Shown here: positions 20,574-30,165 of the stretch, in pieces
Position numbering within the stretch: the first letter of the stretch is position 1
How the letters are laid out: each line of letters opens with the position of its first letter
DNA from: Massilia atriviolacea
GTDB taxonomy: Bacteria; Pseudomonadota; Gammaproteobacteria; Burkholderiales; Burkholderiaceae_D
Reading direction: 5' to 3'
Assembly: GCF_003953935.1 (NCBI RefSeq)
Contig: NZ_RXLQ01000023.1
Coordinates: forward strand, 21,582 to 85,581
Length of the DNA: 64,000 nucleotides
The notes under the pieces: model-generated
What the model saw: only the letters and a program-made list of their open reading frames with translations
Database searches by the model: none
Told to the model about the DNA's origin: nothing
Position numbers and translations under genes: made by a program

Positions 20574-23411
20574 ATGGCGAGTAACAACGTAGCCCAATTT
20601 GCCACCGAACTGAAGATGCCTGCAGATTTGCTGCTGACGCAGCTGCGTTCTGCCGGCGTCGATAAAAGTTCGACGTCAGATCCATTGTCGAAAGATGATA
20701 AGGATAAGTTGTTGGATCACCTGCGCCGCACCCACGGCACGGCAACCGACACCGAGAAGAAGAAAATCACGCTGACGCGCAAAGAAACCACTGAGATCAA
20801 GCAGGCTGACGCCACCGGCAAGTCGCGCACGATCCAGGTAGAAGTGCGCAAGAAGCGCACCTTCGTCCAGCGCGACGATCCGGCACCGGCGCCCGCGCCG
20901 GTGGCCGCAGCCCCTGTTGCACCAGTGATCGATGCGGCCGAAGTGGCCCGTCGCGAGGAAGAAGCACGCCGCCAGCAAGAGCTGATTGCGCGCCAGGAAG
21001 CCGACCTGCGTGAAAAGCAGGAGCGCCTCGCCAAGCTGGACGCTGAAAAAGAAGCCCAGGCCAAGCAGGCCGAGCAGGACGCCAAGAAGGAAGCCGACGC
21101 CGAAGCGAAGCGGGTAGCCGCTGCCGCCGCCGCGGCCGCCGCTGGCGCCGACCAGGCTGCCGCCGAGGAAGCCAAGAAGACGGCCGCCGACGAAGCCAAG
21201 AAGAAGGCTGCGCTCGCCGCCCAGGAAGCTGCGGCCCGTGCCGAAGCGAACGAGCGCGCCCGCAAGGCCGTGGCCGACGAAGTGGCGCAGATCAAGGCCA
21301 TGATGAATGCGCCGCGGCGCGCGATCAAGGCGCCGGAACCGGCGCCTGCGCCGGTGGCCGCCCTCAAGCCGAAGGCGCCGGAAGGCACCCTGCACAAGCC
21401 GGCCGACAAGAAACCGGGCGACAAGCCTGGCGACAAGAAGCCGGCCACGGCCGACAAAAAGTCGATCAAGTCGGCCAATGTGTCGTCGACCTGGTCGGAC
21501 GACGCCAAGAAACGCGGCGCGCCGGGCTCGATCAAGCCACGTGGCAACACCGGTTCGCCGGGTGGCCGCGACAGCTGGCGCGGTGGCGCCAAGGGCCGCC
21601 GTCCATCGCACAGCGATGACCGCGAAACCAATTTCCAGGCGCCGACCGAAGCGGTGGTCAAGGACGTGCACGTTCCTGAAACCATCACGGTGGCCGAACT
21701 GGCGCACAAGATGTCGGTCAAGGCATCCGAAGTGATCAAGCAGCTGATGAAGCTGGGCCAGATGTGCACCATTAACCAGGTGCTGGACCAGGAAACGGCG
21801 ATGATCCTGGTCGAAGAAATGGGCCACAAGGCATTTGCGGCCGAACTCGACGATCCGGAAGCGCTGCTGGCCGACCAGGGCGAGCACGCCCACTTCGAGT
21901 CGAAGGCGCGCGCACCGGTGGTCACCGTCATGGGTCACGTCGACCACGGCAAGACCTCGCTGCTGGACTACATCCGCCGCGCCAAAGTGGCGTCGGGCGA
22001 AGCGGGCGGGATCACGCAGCACATCGGCGCCTACCACGTCGAAACGCCGCGCGGCATCATCACCTTCCTCGACACCCCGGGCCACGAAGCGTTTACCGCG
22101 ATGCGTGCCCGTGGCGCCAAGGCAACCGACATCGTCATCCTGGTGGTTGCCGCCGACGATGGCGTGATGCCGCAAACCAAGGAAGCGATTGCTCACGCAA
22201 AAGCTGCAGGCGTACCGCTGGTGGTGGCGATCAACAAGATCGACAAACCGGGCGGCAACGTCGACCGCGTCTCGCAAGAGCTGATCGCCGAGCAGGTCGT
22301 GCCGGAAGAATACGGTGGCGAATCGCCCTTCGTGCCGGTATCGGCCAAGACCGGCCAGGGTATCGATGCCCTGCTGGAACAGGTTCTGCTGCAAGCCGAA
22401 GTGCTGGAACTCAAAGCCCCGGTCGACGCCCCGGCGCGCGGCCTGGTGGTCGAGGGACGCCTGGACAAGGGCCGCGGTCCGGTCGCGACGATCCTGGTGC
22501 AGTCCGGTACCCTGCGCCGCGGCGACGTGATCCTGGCCGGCTCCTCGTATGGCCGCGTGCGCGCCATGCTCGACGAGAACGGCAAGGCGATCACCGAAGC
22601 CGGTCCGTCGATCCCGGTCGAAATCCAGGGCCTGACCGAAGTGCCGGTGGCCGGTGAAGAAGTGATGGTCATGGCCGACGAGCGCAAGGCGCGCGAAATC
22701 GGTCTGTTCCGTCAAGGTAAGTTCCGCGACGTCAAACTGGCCAAGCAGCAAGCGGCCAAGCTGGAAAACATGTTCGACAACATGGGCGAAGGCGAAGTCA
22801 AGAATCTGCCGGTCATCGTCAAGACCGACGTCCAGGGTTCGCAGGAAGCGCTGGTCGGCTCCCTGCAAAAACTGTCGACTTCCGAAGTGCGGGTACAGGT
22901 TGTGCACGCGGCGGTGGGCGGCATTACCGAATCGGACGTCAACCTGGCGGTCGCATCGAAGGCGGTCATCATCGGGTTCAACACCCGTGCCGACGCCCAG
23001 GCGCGCAAGCTGGCCGAGTCGAACGGCGTGGACATTCGCTACTACAACATCATTTACGATGCGATCGACGAGATCAAGGCGGCCTTGTCGGGCATGCTGG
23101 CACCGGAGAAGCGCGAGCACATCACCGGCCAGGTCGAGATTCGCCAGGTCATCCTGGTCTCGAAAGTCGGCGCGATTGCCGGTTGCCTGGTCACCGATGG
23201 CGTGGTCAAGCGTTCGTCCTCGGTACGCCTGCTGCGCAACAACATCGTGGTGTGGACCGGCGAGATCGACTCGCTCAAGCGCTTCAAGGACGACGCGAAA
23301 GAAGTGCGCGCCGGTCTGGAGTGCGGCCTGTCGCTCAAGAACTACAACGATATCGAAGTCGGCGACGTCCTCGAAGTGTTCGAAGTTCAAGAGATCGCCC
23401 GTACCTTGTAA
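20574..23411 (+). CDS. infB: translation initiation factor IF-2
   Basis: A 945-residue GTPase that brings initiator tRNA to the ribosome. Order: IF2 N-terminal helical module (about 1-60), a long Ala/Glu/Lys-rich coiled and disordered linker to about residue 340, a second IF2-N module, then the G domain with [23 protein letters not shown] and NKID, and the C-terminal domains binding fMet-tRNA (ending [12 protein letters not shown]). AAAGAGGA precedes the ATG. It is the third gene of the rimP operon, 47 bases after nusA. Confidence 0.96.
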   Translation: MASNNVAQFATELKMPADLLLTQLRSAGVDKSSTSDPLSKDDKDKLLDHLRRTHGTATDTEKKKITLTRKETTEIKQADATGKSRTIQVEVRKKRTFVQRDDPAPAPAPVAAAPVAPVIDAAEVARREEEARRQQELIARQEADLREKQERLAKLDAEKEAQAKQAEQDAKKEADAEAKRVAAAAAAAAAGADQAAAEEAKKTAADEAKKKAALAAQEAAARAEANERARKAVADEVAQIKAMMNAPRRAIKAPEPAPAPVAALKPKAPEGTLHKPADKKPGDKPGDKKPATADKKSIKSANVSSTWSDDAKKRGAPGSIKPRGNTGSPGGRDSWRGGAKGRRPSHSDDRETNFQAPTEAVVKDVHVPETITVAELAHKMSVKASEVIKQLMKLGQMCTINQVLDQETAMILVEEMGHKAFAAELDDPEALLADQGEHAHFESKARAPVVTVMGHVDHGKTSLLDYIRRAKVASGEAGGITQHIGAYHVETPRGIITFLDTPGHEAFTAMRARGAKATDIVILVVAADDGVMPQTKEAIAHAKAAGVPLVVAINKIDKPGGNVDRVSQELIAEQVVPEEYGGESPFVPVSAKTGQGIDALLEQVLLQAEVLELKAPVDAPARGLVVEGRLDKGRGPVATILVQSGTLRRGDVILAGSSYGRVRAMLDENGKAITEAGPSIPVEIQGLTEVPVAGEEVMVMADERKAREIGLFRQGKFRDVKLAKQQAAKLENMFDNMGEGEVKNLPVIVKTDVQGSQEALVGSLQKLSTSEVRVQVVHAAVGGITESDVNLAVASKAVIIGFNTRADAQARKLAESNGVDIRYYNIIYDAIDEIKAALSGMLAPEKREHITGQVEIRQVILVSKVGAIAGCLVTDGVVKRSSSVRLLRNNIVVWTGEIDSLKRFKDDAKEVRAGLECGLSLKNYNDIEVGDVLEVFEVQEIARTL

Positions 23412-23503
23412 TCGTTGGCGGCGGCATCGGAAAGCATCCTGGCGACAGGCTGCGGACCGGGTGCCGCCGACTTCCGCCGACGCCATTCTGGCCGCAAGCC
23501 CCC

Positions 23504-23591
23504 AAACCGTCATTCCCGCGCAGGCGGGAATCCAATCTTCGTCGCTGAGCGAAGGAGCCTTGGATTCCCGCCTGCGCGGGAATGACGGTTT
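23504..23591. repeat. dispersed inverted repeat (ATTCCCGCGCAGGCGGGAAT type)
   Basis: Two near-perfect arms (AAACCGTCATTCCCGCGCAG and its complement, extending through GCGGGAATCCAA) around a 26-base centre. This sequence type is widespread in proteobacterial intergenic regions as a small non-autonomous element. It fills the infB-rbfA gap and may also end transcription; the rest of 23412-23710 holds nothing recognised. Confidence 0.88.
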
Positions 23592-23710
23592 TAAGGTTTA
23601 TGGCGACAACTGCGCCATGCCCGAGCGGGCGCGCGGCGCGGCATCCTGCCGCCGCTTCAGGGCACGCCACAATGTGCCCCCTACAAAATCATAAAGAGTA
23701 GTATACGAAC

Positions 23711-24148
23711 ATGGCTAAACACAGCAAAACCATTCCCGCCCGCGGCTTGCGCGTGGCCGACCAGATCCAGCGCGACCTGGCAGAAATCGTCGCGTACGGT
23801 CTGAAAGACCCGCGCATCGGCATGATCACCATCACCGAAGTCCAGATCACCCCCGACTACGCCCACGCCAAGGTGTTCTTCACCATGTTCAAGGACGACA
23901 AGGAATCGATCAGGAACACGGTCGACGGCCTTGGCGCCGCAGCCGGCTTCATCCGCAACCAGCTGGGCAAGCGCCTGCACATCCACACCCTGCCGATGCT
24001 GCATTTCGTGCACGACACCTCGACCTCGCGCGGCATGGAAATGTCGCTCCTGATCGACCAGGCCAACGCCACCCGCGCGGCCGATGCCGAGCCGGATCCG
24101 CTGCCGCAAGACAGCGCGGCCCCGGCAGCCAAGCCAGACGCCGAATAA
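23711..24148 (+). CDS. rbfA: 30S ribosome-binding factor A
   Basis: A 145-residue cold-shock and 16S rRNA maturation factor with a single KH-like domain. Family marks are [14 protein letters not shown] near the start, [25 protein letters not shown], and the C-terminal [21 protein letters not shown] short acidic tail follows. It is the usual partner between infB and truB, here separated from infB by 300 bases containing an inserted repeat, and 6 bases before truB. Confidence 0.95.
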   Translation: MAKHSKTIPARGLRVADQIQRDLAEIVAYGLKDPRIGMITITEVQITPDYAHAKVFFTMFKDDKESIRNTVDGLGAAAGFIRNQLGKRLHIHTLPMLHFVHDTSTSRGMEMSLLIDQANATRAADAEPDPLPQDSAAPAAKPDAE

Positions 24149-24154
24149 CGCAGC

Positions 24155-25081
24155 ATGAAACAAGCCCATATCAAACGGGTGCGCGACCTGGTCGACGGCG
24201 TGCTGCTGCTCGACAAGCCGGTCGGCCTGTCGTCCAACGATGCGCTGATCAAGGCCAAGCGCGTGCTCAATGCCAAGAAAGCCGGCCACACGGGCACGCT
24301 CGATCCTTTCGCCACCGGTTTACTGCCGCTGTGCTTCGGCGAAGCGACCAAATTCTCGCAAGACCTGCTCGAAGCCGACAAGACCTACGAAACCACGGTC
24401 CACCTGGGCATCACCACCACCACCGGCGACACCGAGGGCGAAGCGATCGACATGCGCGACGTCGACGTCACCCTGGCCCAGATCGAGGCGGTGCTGCCGC
24501 GCTTCCGGGGCCCGATCATGCAGGTGCCGCCCATGTATTCGGCGCTCAAGCGCGACGGCAAGGCGTACTACGAGTACGCGCGCGAAGGCATCACGCTCGA
24601 ACGCGAGGCGCGCCCGGTGACCATTCTCAAGCTCGAACTGATCTCCTTCGAGACGCCGCTGCTCAAACTGGCTGTCACCTGCAGCAAGGGCACCTACATC
24701 CGCGTGCTGGGCGAAGACATCGGCCAGGCGCTCGGCTGCGGCGCCCACCTGGTGCAGCTGCGCCGCACCCGGGTCGGCGCCCTGACCATCGACGGCATGG
24801 TGACGCTGGAAGCCTTGCAGGCCCATGCAGAACCCTTGAGCCTGCTGGCCCCGGTCGATGCCTTGCTGTCGAGTTTTCCGGCGCTGCAATTGACGCAAGA
24901 ACTGGCGAAACGCTTCCTGCAGGGCCAGCGGCTTGCCCTCGGCAAGGAAGAGGGACTGAGCCTGCCCGCCACCCTGGGCCGGGTGCGCGTGTACCACGAC
25001 GAGCGCCTGCTCGGCACCGCCAACTTGCAGGAATACGCGATCCTGGCGCCCGAGCGCCTGATCGCCGCCACGCACGGGTAA
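24155..25081 (+). CDS. truB: tRNA pseudouridine(55) synthase
   Basis: A 308-residue enzyme that makes pseudouridine 55 in the T-loop of all elongator tRNAs. Motif I VDGVLLLDKPVGLSSNDAL is near residue 11, the catalytic Asp is in GHTGTLDPFATGLLPLC near residue 48, and KGTYIRVLGEDIGQALGCGAHL marks the later core. A PUA-like C-terminal region completes the fold. Six bases after rbfA and directly abutting (TAA-ATG) the next gene. Confidence 0.95.
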   Translation: MKQAHIKRVRDLVDGVLLLDKPVGLSSNDALIKAKRVLNAKKAGHTGTLDPFATGLLPLCFGEATKFSQDLLEADKTYETTVHLGITTTTGDTEGEAIDMRDVDVTLAQIEAVLPRFRGPIMQVPPMYSALKRDGKAYYEYAREGITLEREARPVTILKLELISFETPLLKLAVTCSKGTYIRVLGEDIGQALGCGAHLVQLRRTRVGALTIDGMVTLEALQAHAEPLSLLAPVDALLSSFPALQLTQELAKRFLQGQRLALGKEEGLSLPATLGRVRVYHDERLLGTANLQEYAILAPERLIAATHG

Positions 25082-25573
25082 ATGCCGTTCACGCCCTTCC
25101 ACCTCGGGCCGGGCGCGGCGATGAAGGCCGTCGGCGGGCGTCATGTCAGCTTCATGGCCTTCGGCGGCGCCCAGGTGCTGATGGATATCGAACCGCTGGT
25201 GCGCATGATCGCCGCCAGCGACATCCTGCACGGCCCCACCCACAGCCTGCCCGGCGCGCTGCTGGTCGGCGCGCTGGCCGCGCTGAGCGGCAAACCGGTC
25301 AGCGAATTCGTGCTGCGGCTACTGCGCATTCCCCATCAGGCGATCAGCTGGCTCGCCTCGTGCACGGGGGCCTTCCTCGGCACCTTTTCCCATGTGTTCC
25401 TCGACGCCATCATGCACGGCGACATGCAGCCATGGTGGCCGCTGTCGGGCGCCAACCCCTTCCTCGGCCTGGTGTCGCTGCGCACCTTGCATCTGGCCTG
25501 CGTGGCGGGCGCGGCGCTGTGGCTGGTGGCCGACGCCTGGCGCCGCTTCAGGCAAGGCCGGCAGCGGCGGTGA
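25082..25573 (+). CDS. YdjM-like inner membrane protein (putative metal-dependent hydrolase)
   Basis: A 163-residue hydrophobic protein starting MPFTPFHLGPGAAMKAV, with HGPTHSLPG and SHVFLDAIMHGDMQPWWP. These His/Asp motifs between membrane segments match the YdjM/LexA-regulated inner membrane hydrolase family as I remember it. The start follows the truB stop with no gap, so it depends on truB translation. Enzymatic activity in this family is predicted rather than shown; a role in phospholipid or envelope turnover is conceivable. Confidence 0.7.
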   Translation: MPFTPFHLGPGAAMKAVGGRHVSFMAFGGAQVLMDIEPLVRMIAASDILHGPTHSLPGALLVGALAALSGKPVSEFVLRLLRIPHQAISWLASCTGAFLGTFSHVFLDAIMHGDMQPWWPLSGANPFLGLVSLRTLHLACVAGAALWLVADAWRRFRQGRQRR

Positions 25574-25730
25574 CGCCCGCGCATCGGCCTGCGCCATCCT
25601 TGTCATGCTGCGGACACGAAAAGCCCGCACAATTGCAGCTCCCCGTTGCGTATCTGTGGTGAAAAAAGCAGCAAGCCATTGAAATTGCAGGGCTTTTCAA
25701 ATTGGTGGTGCGCAATACACCGCTTTAGCG

Positions 25731-25739
25731 TGCTATACT
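25731..25739 (+). promoter_or_regulatory. extended -10 promoter of typA
   Basis: TGCTATACT is an extended -10 (TGnTATACT) 69 bases before the typA start; no good -35 at 17 bases, as is common for this class. Confidence 0.55.
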
Positions 25740-25807
25740 AGTCGGTTCCTGATTTACGCAGCACCGTACACCTTCGTACACCACGTACATTTCCGTTCCT
25801 TACGACC

Positions 25808-27640
25808 ATGTCAAATTCAAAACGCGCAATTCGTAACATCGCTATCATCGCCCACGTTGACCACGGCAAAACCACGCTCGTGGACAAGCTGCTGCGCCAA
25901 TCCGGTACCTTCCGTGAAAACCAGGCAGTCGAAACCCGCGTAATGGATTCGAACGACCTCGAAAAAGAACGTGGCATTACGATTCTGTCGAAGAACTGCG
26001 CGGTTGAATACAACGGCACCCACATTAACATCGTCGACACCCCGGGCCACGCCGACTTCGGCGGCGAAGTCGAGCGCGTGCTGTCGATGGTCGACTCGGT
26101 GCTGCTGCTGGTCGATGCGCAGGAAGGCCCGATGCCGCAGACCCGCTTCGTGACGCGTAAAGCGCTGGCGCTGGGCCTCAAGCCAATCGTCGTGGTCAAC
26201 AAGATCGACCGTCCGGGCGCGCGCGCCGAATGGGCGATCAACCAGACCTTCGAACTGTTCGACAAGCTGGGCGCCACCGACGAACAGCTGGACTTCCCGG
26301 TCGTGTTCGCATCGGCCCTGAACGGCTACGCCAGCCTGGACGCGGAAACCCGCGAAGGCGACATGACCCCGCTGTTCGAAGCCATCCTCAAGCACGTTCC
26401 CGTGCGTGACGACAATCCGGACGGCCCGCTGCAGATGCAAGTGACCTCGCTGGACTACTCCTCGTACGTCGGCAAGATCGGCATCGGCCGCATCAACCGC
26501 GGCCGCGTGAAGACCGGCCAGGACGTCATCGTCCTGAACGGTCCCGATTCGACCCCGATCAAGGGCCGCATCAATCAGGTGCTGAACTTCAAGGGCCTGG
26601 AACGCGTGCTGGTCGACGAAGCGGTCGCCGGCGACATCGTGCTGATCAACGGTATCGACGAAATCGGCATCGGTTCGACCATCTGCCAGCCGGACACCCC
26701 GGAAGCGCTGCCGATGCTGACCGTCGACGAGCCGACCCTGACCATGAACTTCATGGTCAACAACTCGCCGCTGGCCGGCCGCGAAGGCAAGTTCGTCACC
26801 AGCCGCCAGCTGCGCGACCGCCTGGACCGCGAACTGAAAGCCAACGTCGCCCTGCGCGTGGCGCCGACCGACGACGACACGATTTTCGAAGTCTCGGGCC
26901 GTGGCGAACTGCACCTGACGATCCTGATCGAAAACATGCGCCGCGAAGGCTTCGAGCTGGCCGTCTCGCGTCCACGCGTGGTGTTCAAGATGGTCGACGG
27001 CGTGCGCCACGAGCCGTTCGAGCAACTCTCGGTCGACGTGGAAGAAGCCAACCAGGGCGGCGTCATGGAAGAACTGGGCCGTCGTCGCGGCGACCTGCAG
27101 AACATGGAATCGGACGGTAAGGGCCGTGTTCGTCTGGAATACAAGATTCCTGCACGCGGCCTGATCGGCTTCCAGGGCGAATTCATGACCCTGACCCGCG
27201 GTACCGGCCTGATGAGCCACGTATTCGACGAATACGCACCGGTCGACAACTCGAAAGGCGAAATGGCCGGCCGCCGCAACGGCGTGCTGATCTCGCAGGA
27301 CGACGGCGCCGCTGTTGCCTACGCCATCTGGAAACTGCAGGACCGCGGCCGCATGTTCGTGGTGCACAACGACCCGGTCTACGAAGGCATGATCATCGGC
27401 ATTCACTCGCGCGACAACGACCTGGTGGTCAACCCGATCAAGGGCAAGCAGCTGACCAACGTGCGTTCCTCGGGTACCGACGAAGCGGTGCGCCTGGTAC
27501 CGCCGATCCAGATGTCGCTCGAATACGCGGTCGAATTCATCGCCGACGACGAACTGGTCGAAATCACGCCGAAATCGATCCGCCTGCGCAAGCGCTTCCT
27601 GAAAGAGCACGAGCGCAAAAAAGCCAGCCGCGAAGCGTAA
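25808..27640 (+). CDS. typA: ribosome-associated GTPase TypA/BipA
   Basis: A 610-residue translational GTPase of the EF-G group that helps 50S assembly and growth at low temperature or under stress. G1 [15 protein letters not shown], the [11 protein letters not shown] switch region, G3 [12 protein letters not shown] and G4 NKID are all intact, followed by domain II, domains III and V and the unique C-terminal domain ([14 protein letters not shown]). It has its own extended -10 promoter and a terminator downstream, so it stands as a single transcription unit. Confidence 0.96.
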   Translation: MSNSKRAIRNIAIIAHVDHGKTTLVDKLLRQSGTFRENQAVETRVMDSNDLEKERGITILSKNCAVEYNGTHINIVDTPGHADFGGEVERVLSMVDSVLLLVDAQEGPMPQTRFVTRKALALGLKPIVVVNKIDRPGARAEWAINQTFELFDKLGATDEQLDFPVVFASALNGYASLDAETREGDMTPLFEAILKHVPVRDDNPDGPLQMQVTSLDYSSYVGKIGIGRINRGRVKTGQDVIVLNGPDSTPIKGRINQVLNFKGLERVLVDEAVAGDIVLINGIDEIGIGSTICQPDTPEALPMLTVDEPTLTMNFMVNNSPLAGREGKFVTSRQLRDRLDRELKANVALRVAPTDDDTIFEVSGRGELHLTILIENMRREGFELAVSRPRVVFKMVDGVRHEPFEQLSVDVEEANQGGVMEELGRRRGDLQNMESDGKGRVRLEYKIPARGLIGFQGEFMTLTRGTGLMSHVFDEYAPVDNSKGEMAGRRNGVLISQDDGAAVAYAIWKLQDRGRMFVVHNDPVYEGMIIGIHSRDNDLVVNPIKGKQLTNVRSSGTDEAVRLVPPIQMSLEYAVEFIADDELVEITPKSIRLRKRFLKEHERKKASREA

Positions 27641-27676
27641 TCGACGCCGGCGGCGTGCCCCGCACGCTGTCGCGAC

Positions 27677-27732
27677 AACGCCTTCCCCCGGACTTGCATC
27701 GGCATCGATGCGGGCCCGGCGGAAGGCGTTTT
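27677..27732 (+). terminator. terminator after typA
   Basis: AACGCCTTCC pairs with GGAAGGCGTT, which runs on into TTTTG. A smaller GC-rich dyad lies in the loop. Confidence 0.8.
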
Positions 27733-27738
27733 GCATTC

Positions 27739-27763
27739 CACCGGGGTCAGAGCTTTAAATTGC
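27739..27763 (+). repeat. single REP element
   Basis: CACCGGGGTCAGAGCTTTAA followed by ATTGC: same core as the REP pair at 14528, here as a lone copy right after the typA terminator. Confidence 0.85.
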
Positions 27764-27865
27764 AATATTGCTCACGGGCGAGCGGATTATGCGGATCGTA
27801 TTGACGAGCAGGGCACTGAACCTGCATTAATAGCGTTCCGGTCTCATCCACTTCGGGAGCTGTCC

Positions 27866-28387
27866 ATGCACGAGTTTGCCCTGCGGGCCTTGCAGCCCGC
27901 GTCGCCGCCACTGCCACGTTTCAGGGCCGCGCTGGCCGGCGCCGTCCTGCTTGGCGTGACCCTGGCACTGTGCGCGATGGTGCTGGGGTGGGTGCTCGAA
28001 CCGCTGTTGCGGGGGCGCAGCGTGAAGCTGGCCGGCGATGCGGTGTTCCGCTCGCGCGACTGGTTTCACATTCTCTTTGTTGCCTTGTTGTGGTCGCCCG
28101 TGTTCGACACCCTGGTCGCGCAATGGCTGTCGATTTCGTTCGTGCGTCGGTTCTCGCGGTCGATGGCCGCAGCGGTGATTGCCGGGGCTGCCGTGTTCAG
28201 CCTTTGGCACATGCACAGCGGCGGCGGGTGGGAGCAAGGTATCATGACCGCCATCTCGGGCGCGGTGTTCAGCTGGCGCTATGTGCACGGGCTCGACTAC
28301 GGCATGCCGGGCGCAATTGCATTGACTGCGGTGGTTCATGCAAGCAACAATGCCCTGTTATTGTGCGCGCTCGCGCTGCAGGGCTAG
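27866..28387 (+). CDS. CPBP-like intramembrane protein with degenerate first motif
   Basis: A 173-residue protein with about four membrane segments. FSLWH (111-115) matches the CPBP/Abi protease motif FxxxH and HASNN (158-162) matches HxxxN. The first motif, EExxxR, which supplies the catalytic Glu pair, is missing; the equivalent stretch reads DTLVAQ (81-86). It is probably an inactive or altered relative of CAAX-type intramembrane proteases. GGGAG at 27855-27859 supports the ATG. The following gene is 65 bases away on the same strand. Confidence 0.65.
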   Translation: MHEFALRALQPASPPLPRFRAALAGAVLLGVTLALCAMVLGWVLEPLLRGRSVKLAGDAVFRSRDWFHILFVALLWSPVFDTLVAQWLSISFVRRFSRSMAAAVIAGAAVFSLWHMHSGGGWEQGIMTAISGAVFSWRYVHGLDYGMPGAIALTAVVHASNNALLLCALALQG

Positions 28388-28452
28388 GCTGCCGGCCTGG
28401 TATCGGCCTGATATCAGCCTGGTATCGGCCTCGTTTTTAAGGAAAGAATGTC

Positions 28453-29364
28453 ATGTCGTATCCGTATCTAAGTGATGTCATCAAGGACTTGACCGGCCTC
28501 GAGCTGCCGTTGCCGATCGCCACCTTCGGCCTGCTCGTCGCCATGGCGATCCTGGCCGGCGCCGCCTGTCTCAAGCGCGAACTGGCGCGGCTGCATGCCG
28601 AGGGGCGGGTCGGGCCGGCGTACAAGCGCGTCAAGGGCGACGATGGGGTGGTGGGCGAGGTGGCGCTGCCGCCGCAGGACATCGTCAGCGACCTGGCGTT
28701 CATCGTGGTGCTGGTCGGGATTGTCGGGGCGCGCCTGTTCCATATCCTGGAGCACACGGACCAGTTTCTTCTCGATCCGTGGAGCATGATTTTCAGCCGC
28801 TCGGGCCTCAGCGTGTTCGGCGGGCTGATCCTCGGTACGGTGGCCGGCGTGCTGTGCCTGCGCCGTTGGAAGCTGCCGATCCGCCCGCTGCTCGACGCGG
28901 TGGCGCCGGCCATGATGCTCGGCTATGCGCTCGGCCGGGTCGGCTGCCAGGTGTCGGGCGATGGCGACTGGGGGACGGCCGCCAACATGGCGCTGAAACC
29001 CGAGTGGCTGCCGACCTGGTTCTGGGCGCAGACCTACGACAACAATATTTACGGTGAAGTGATCGCGGCGCCGGGCGTGTATCCGACCTCGGTGTACGAG
29101 ACGGCGATGGCGCTGGCGTGTTTCGCGCTGCTGTGGGCGCTGCGCAAGCACCGTTTCCAGAGCGGCTGGCTGTTTTCGGTGTACCTGGTCCTGGCCGGTA
29201 TCGAGCGCTTCCTGATCGAGCAAATCCGGGTCAATCCCCTCATCGACCTCGGCGGCGTGCAGGCGAGCCAGGCGGAGATCATCGCCGTGGTGCTCACGCT
29301 GGCCGGCCTGATCGGGATGGCGCTGCTGAGCCGCCGCGCGGCGCCGGCGCTGTCGGCGACGTGA
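28453..29364 (+). CDS. divergent prolipoprotein diacylglyceryl transferase-like protein
   Basis: A 303-residue multi-pass membrane protein of the Lgt family, which moves diacylglycerol from phosphatidylglycerol to the lipobox Cys. Core marks are present in order: GARLFHILE (92-100), GLSVFGGLI (118-126), GYALGRVGC (157-165, with the key Arg162), PTSVYET (211-217) and ERFLIEQIR (251-259, Arg252). However the His in the usual SFHGG motif is Phe122 and the Asn of GRxxN is Cys165. It is therefore probably a paralogue beside a standard lgt elsewhere; activity uncertain. Confidence 0.75.
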   Translation: MSYPYLSDVIKDLTGLELPLPIATFGLLVAMAILAGAACLKRELARLHAEGRVGPAYKRVKGDDGVVGEVALPPQDIVSDLAFIVVLVGIVGARLFHILEHTDQFLLDPWSMIFSRSGLSVFGGLILGTVAGVLCLRRWKLPIRPLLDAVAPAMMLGYALGRVGCQVSGDGDWGTAANMALKPEWLPTWFWAQTYDNNIYGEVIAAPGVYPTSVYETAMALACFALLWALRKHRFQSGWLFSVYLVLAGIERFLIEQIRVNPLIDLGGVQASQAEIIAVVLTLAGLIGMALLSRRAAPALSAT

Positions 29365-29539
29365 CGGCTTCCGGTGTTGCCTGATCGGTCGAGCGCAGAC
29401 GTCAACGGGGCTTGGAGCGGGCTCTTCTTGATACACTGGACGGGGCGCCGGCCGTAGCGAACGAAGGGGCATGCGCCGTGCGCGTCGGGCCGCACAAGCC
29501 GCCCCGCAACTGACATCGATCTCCAAAGGAACTAGCACC

Positions 29540-29881
29540 ATGGCCAAGTATCTGATCTCCTTTCCCAGCGCTGCGATGGTCGTGCCCGACGGCGAGTGGG
29601 ACGCGGTGGTGCGCGACTCGCACGCCGTGATCGACGAAGCGAAAGTTGCCGGCGTGTACGTCTTCGGCGGCGGCATCGACGAAGGCGTGCCGCCCGTTCT
29701 GGTCGCCGCCGACGGCGCGCTCGCCGAGGGCGGCTACCCGTGGGCGCCGCCGCTCGATGGCGGCTTCACCGTGCTGGAATTACCCTCGCGCGAGGAAGCT
29801 GTCGCGTGGGCCGCGCGCATTGCGAAGGCTTGTCGTTGCGACCAGGAGCTACGCGTCTTCGGCTTCGACCCGCAGTCCTGA
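29540..29881 (+). CDS. YCII-related domain protein
   Basis: A 113-residue single-domain protein (MAKYLISFPSAAMVVP...) with the ferredoxin-like fold pattern of YCII/DGPF proteins: strand, helix with HAVIDEAKVAGVYVFGGGI, then GGFTVLELPSREEAVAWAARIAKAC. Members are small dimeric proteins of unknown or minor enzymatic role, often near ECF sigma factors; none is here. AAAGGA lies 8 bases before the ATG. It is followed by a REP array. Confidence 0.8.
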   Translation: MAKYLISFPSAAMVVPDGEWDAVVRDSHAVIDEAKVAGVYVFGGGIDEGVPPVLVAADGALAEGGYPWAPPLDGGFTVLELPSREEAVAWAARIAKACRCDQELRVFGFDPQS

Positions 29882-29908
29882 GGGCGCTGGGGCTCAAACC
29901 GGGCTCAA

Positions 29909-30160
29909 ACCGGGTCAGAGCTTTAACTTGAAACATTTCACATTAAAGCTCTGACCCCGGTTGTAGGCGCAATCAGGCGTGAATCGGATTAATCGCAGCT
30001 TGCGAAGCGGAACTGGGCCGCCGACACCCTGTAAGAGCACCGGGGCCAGACCTCCGATTCGAAACGTTTCGAATCAGAGGTCTGACCCCGGTGGTAGGCG
30101 CAATGGCGCGTTTGTCGGATTAATCGGCAAACTTGCAGATAAAAGCTCTGACCCCGGTGT
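29909..30160. repeat. REP array: two inverted pairs and one single, with repeated spacer
   Basis: Pair A 29909-29962 (AACCGGGTCAGAGCTTTAA and reverse, left arm lacking one G), pair B 30039-30092 whose centre GATTCGAAACGTTTCGAATC is a perfect 20-base palindrome, and a lone reverse element at 30139-30159. The right arms of pairs A and B are both followed by a related spacer (GTAGGCGCAAT...CGGATTAATCG), so the unit was probably duplicated. It fills the gap between the YCII-like gene and the flagellar locus. Confidence 0.85.
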
Positions 30161-30165
30161 GCGGG

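Noticed and set aside
23412..23710. Possible small gene between infB and rbfA
   Set aside because: The open frames come from the inverted repeat and neighbouring GC-rich sequence; no start with a ribosome site.
29882..30165. CRISPR array between the YCII-like gene and the flagellar locus
   Set aside because: Repeats are inverted pairs of a REP core with unequal spacers, not regularly spaced direct repeats, and no cas genes are present.
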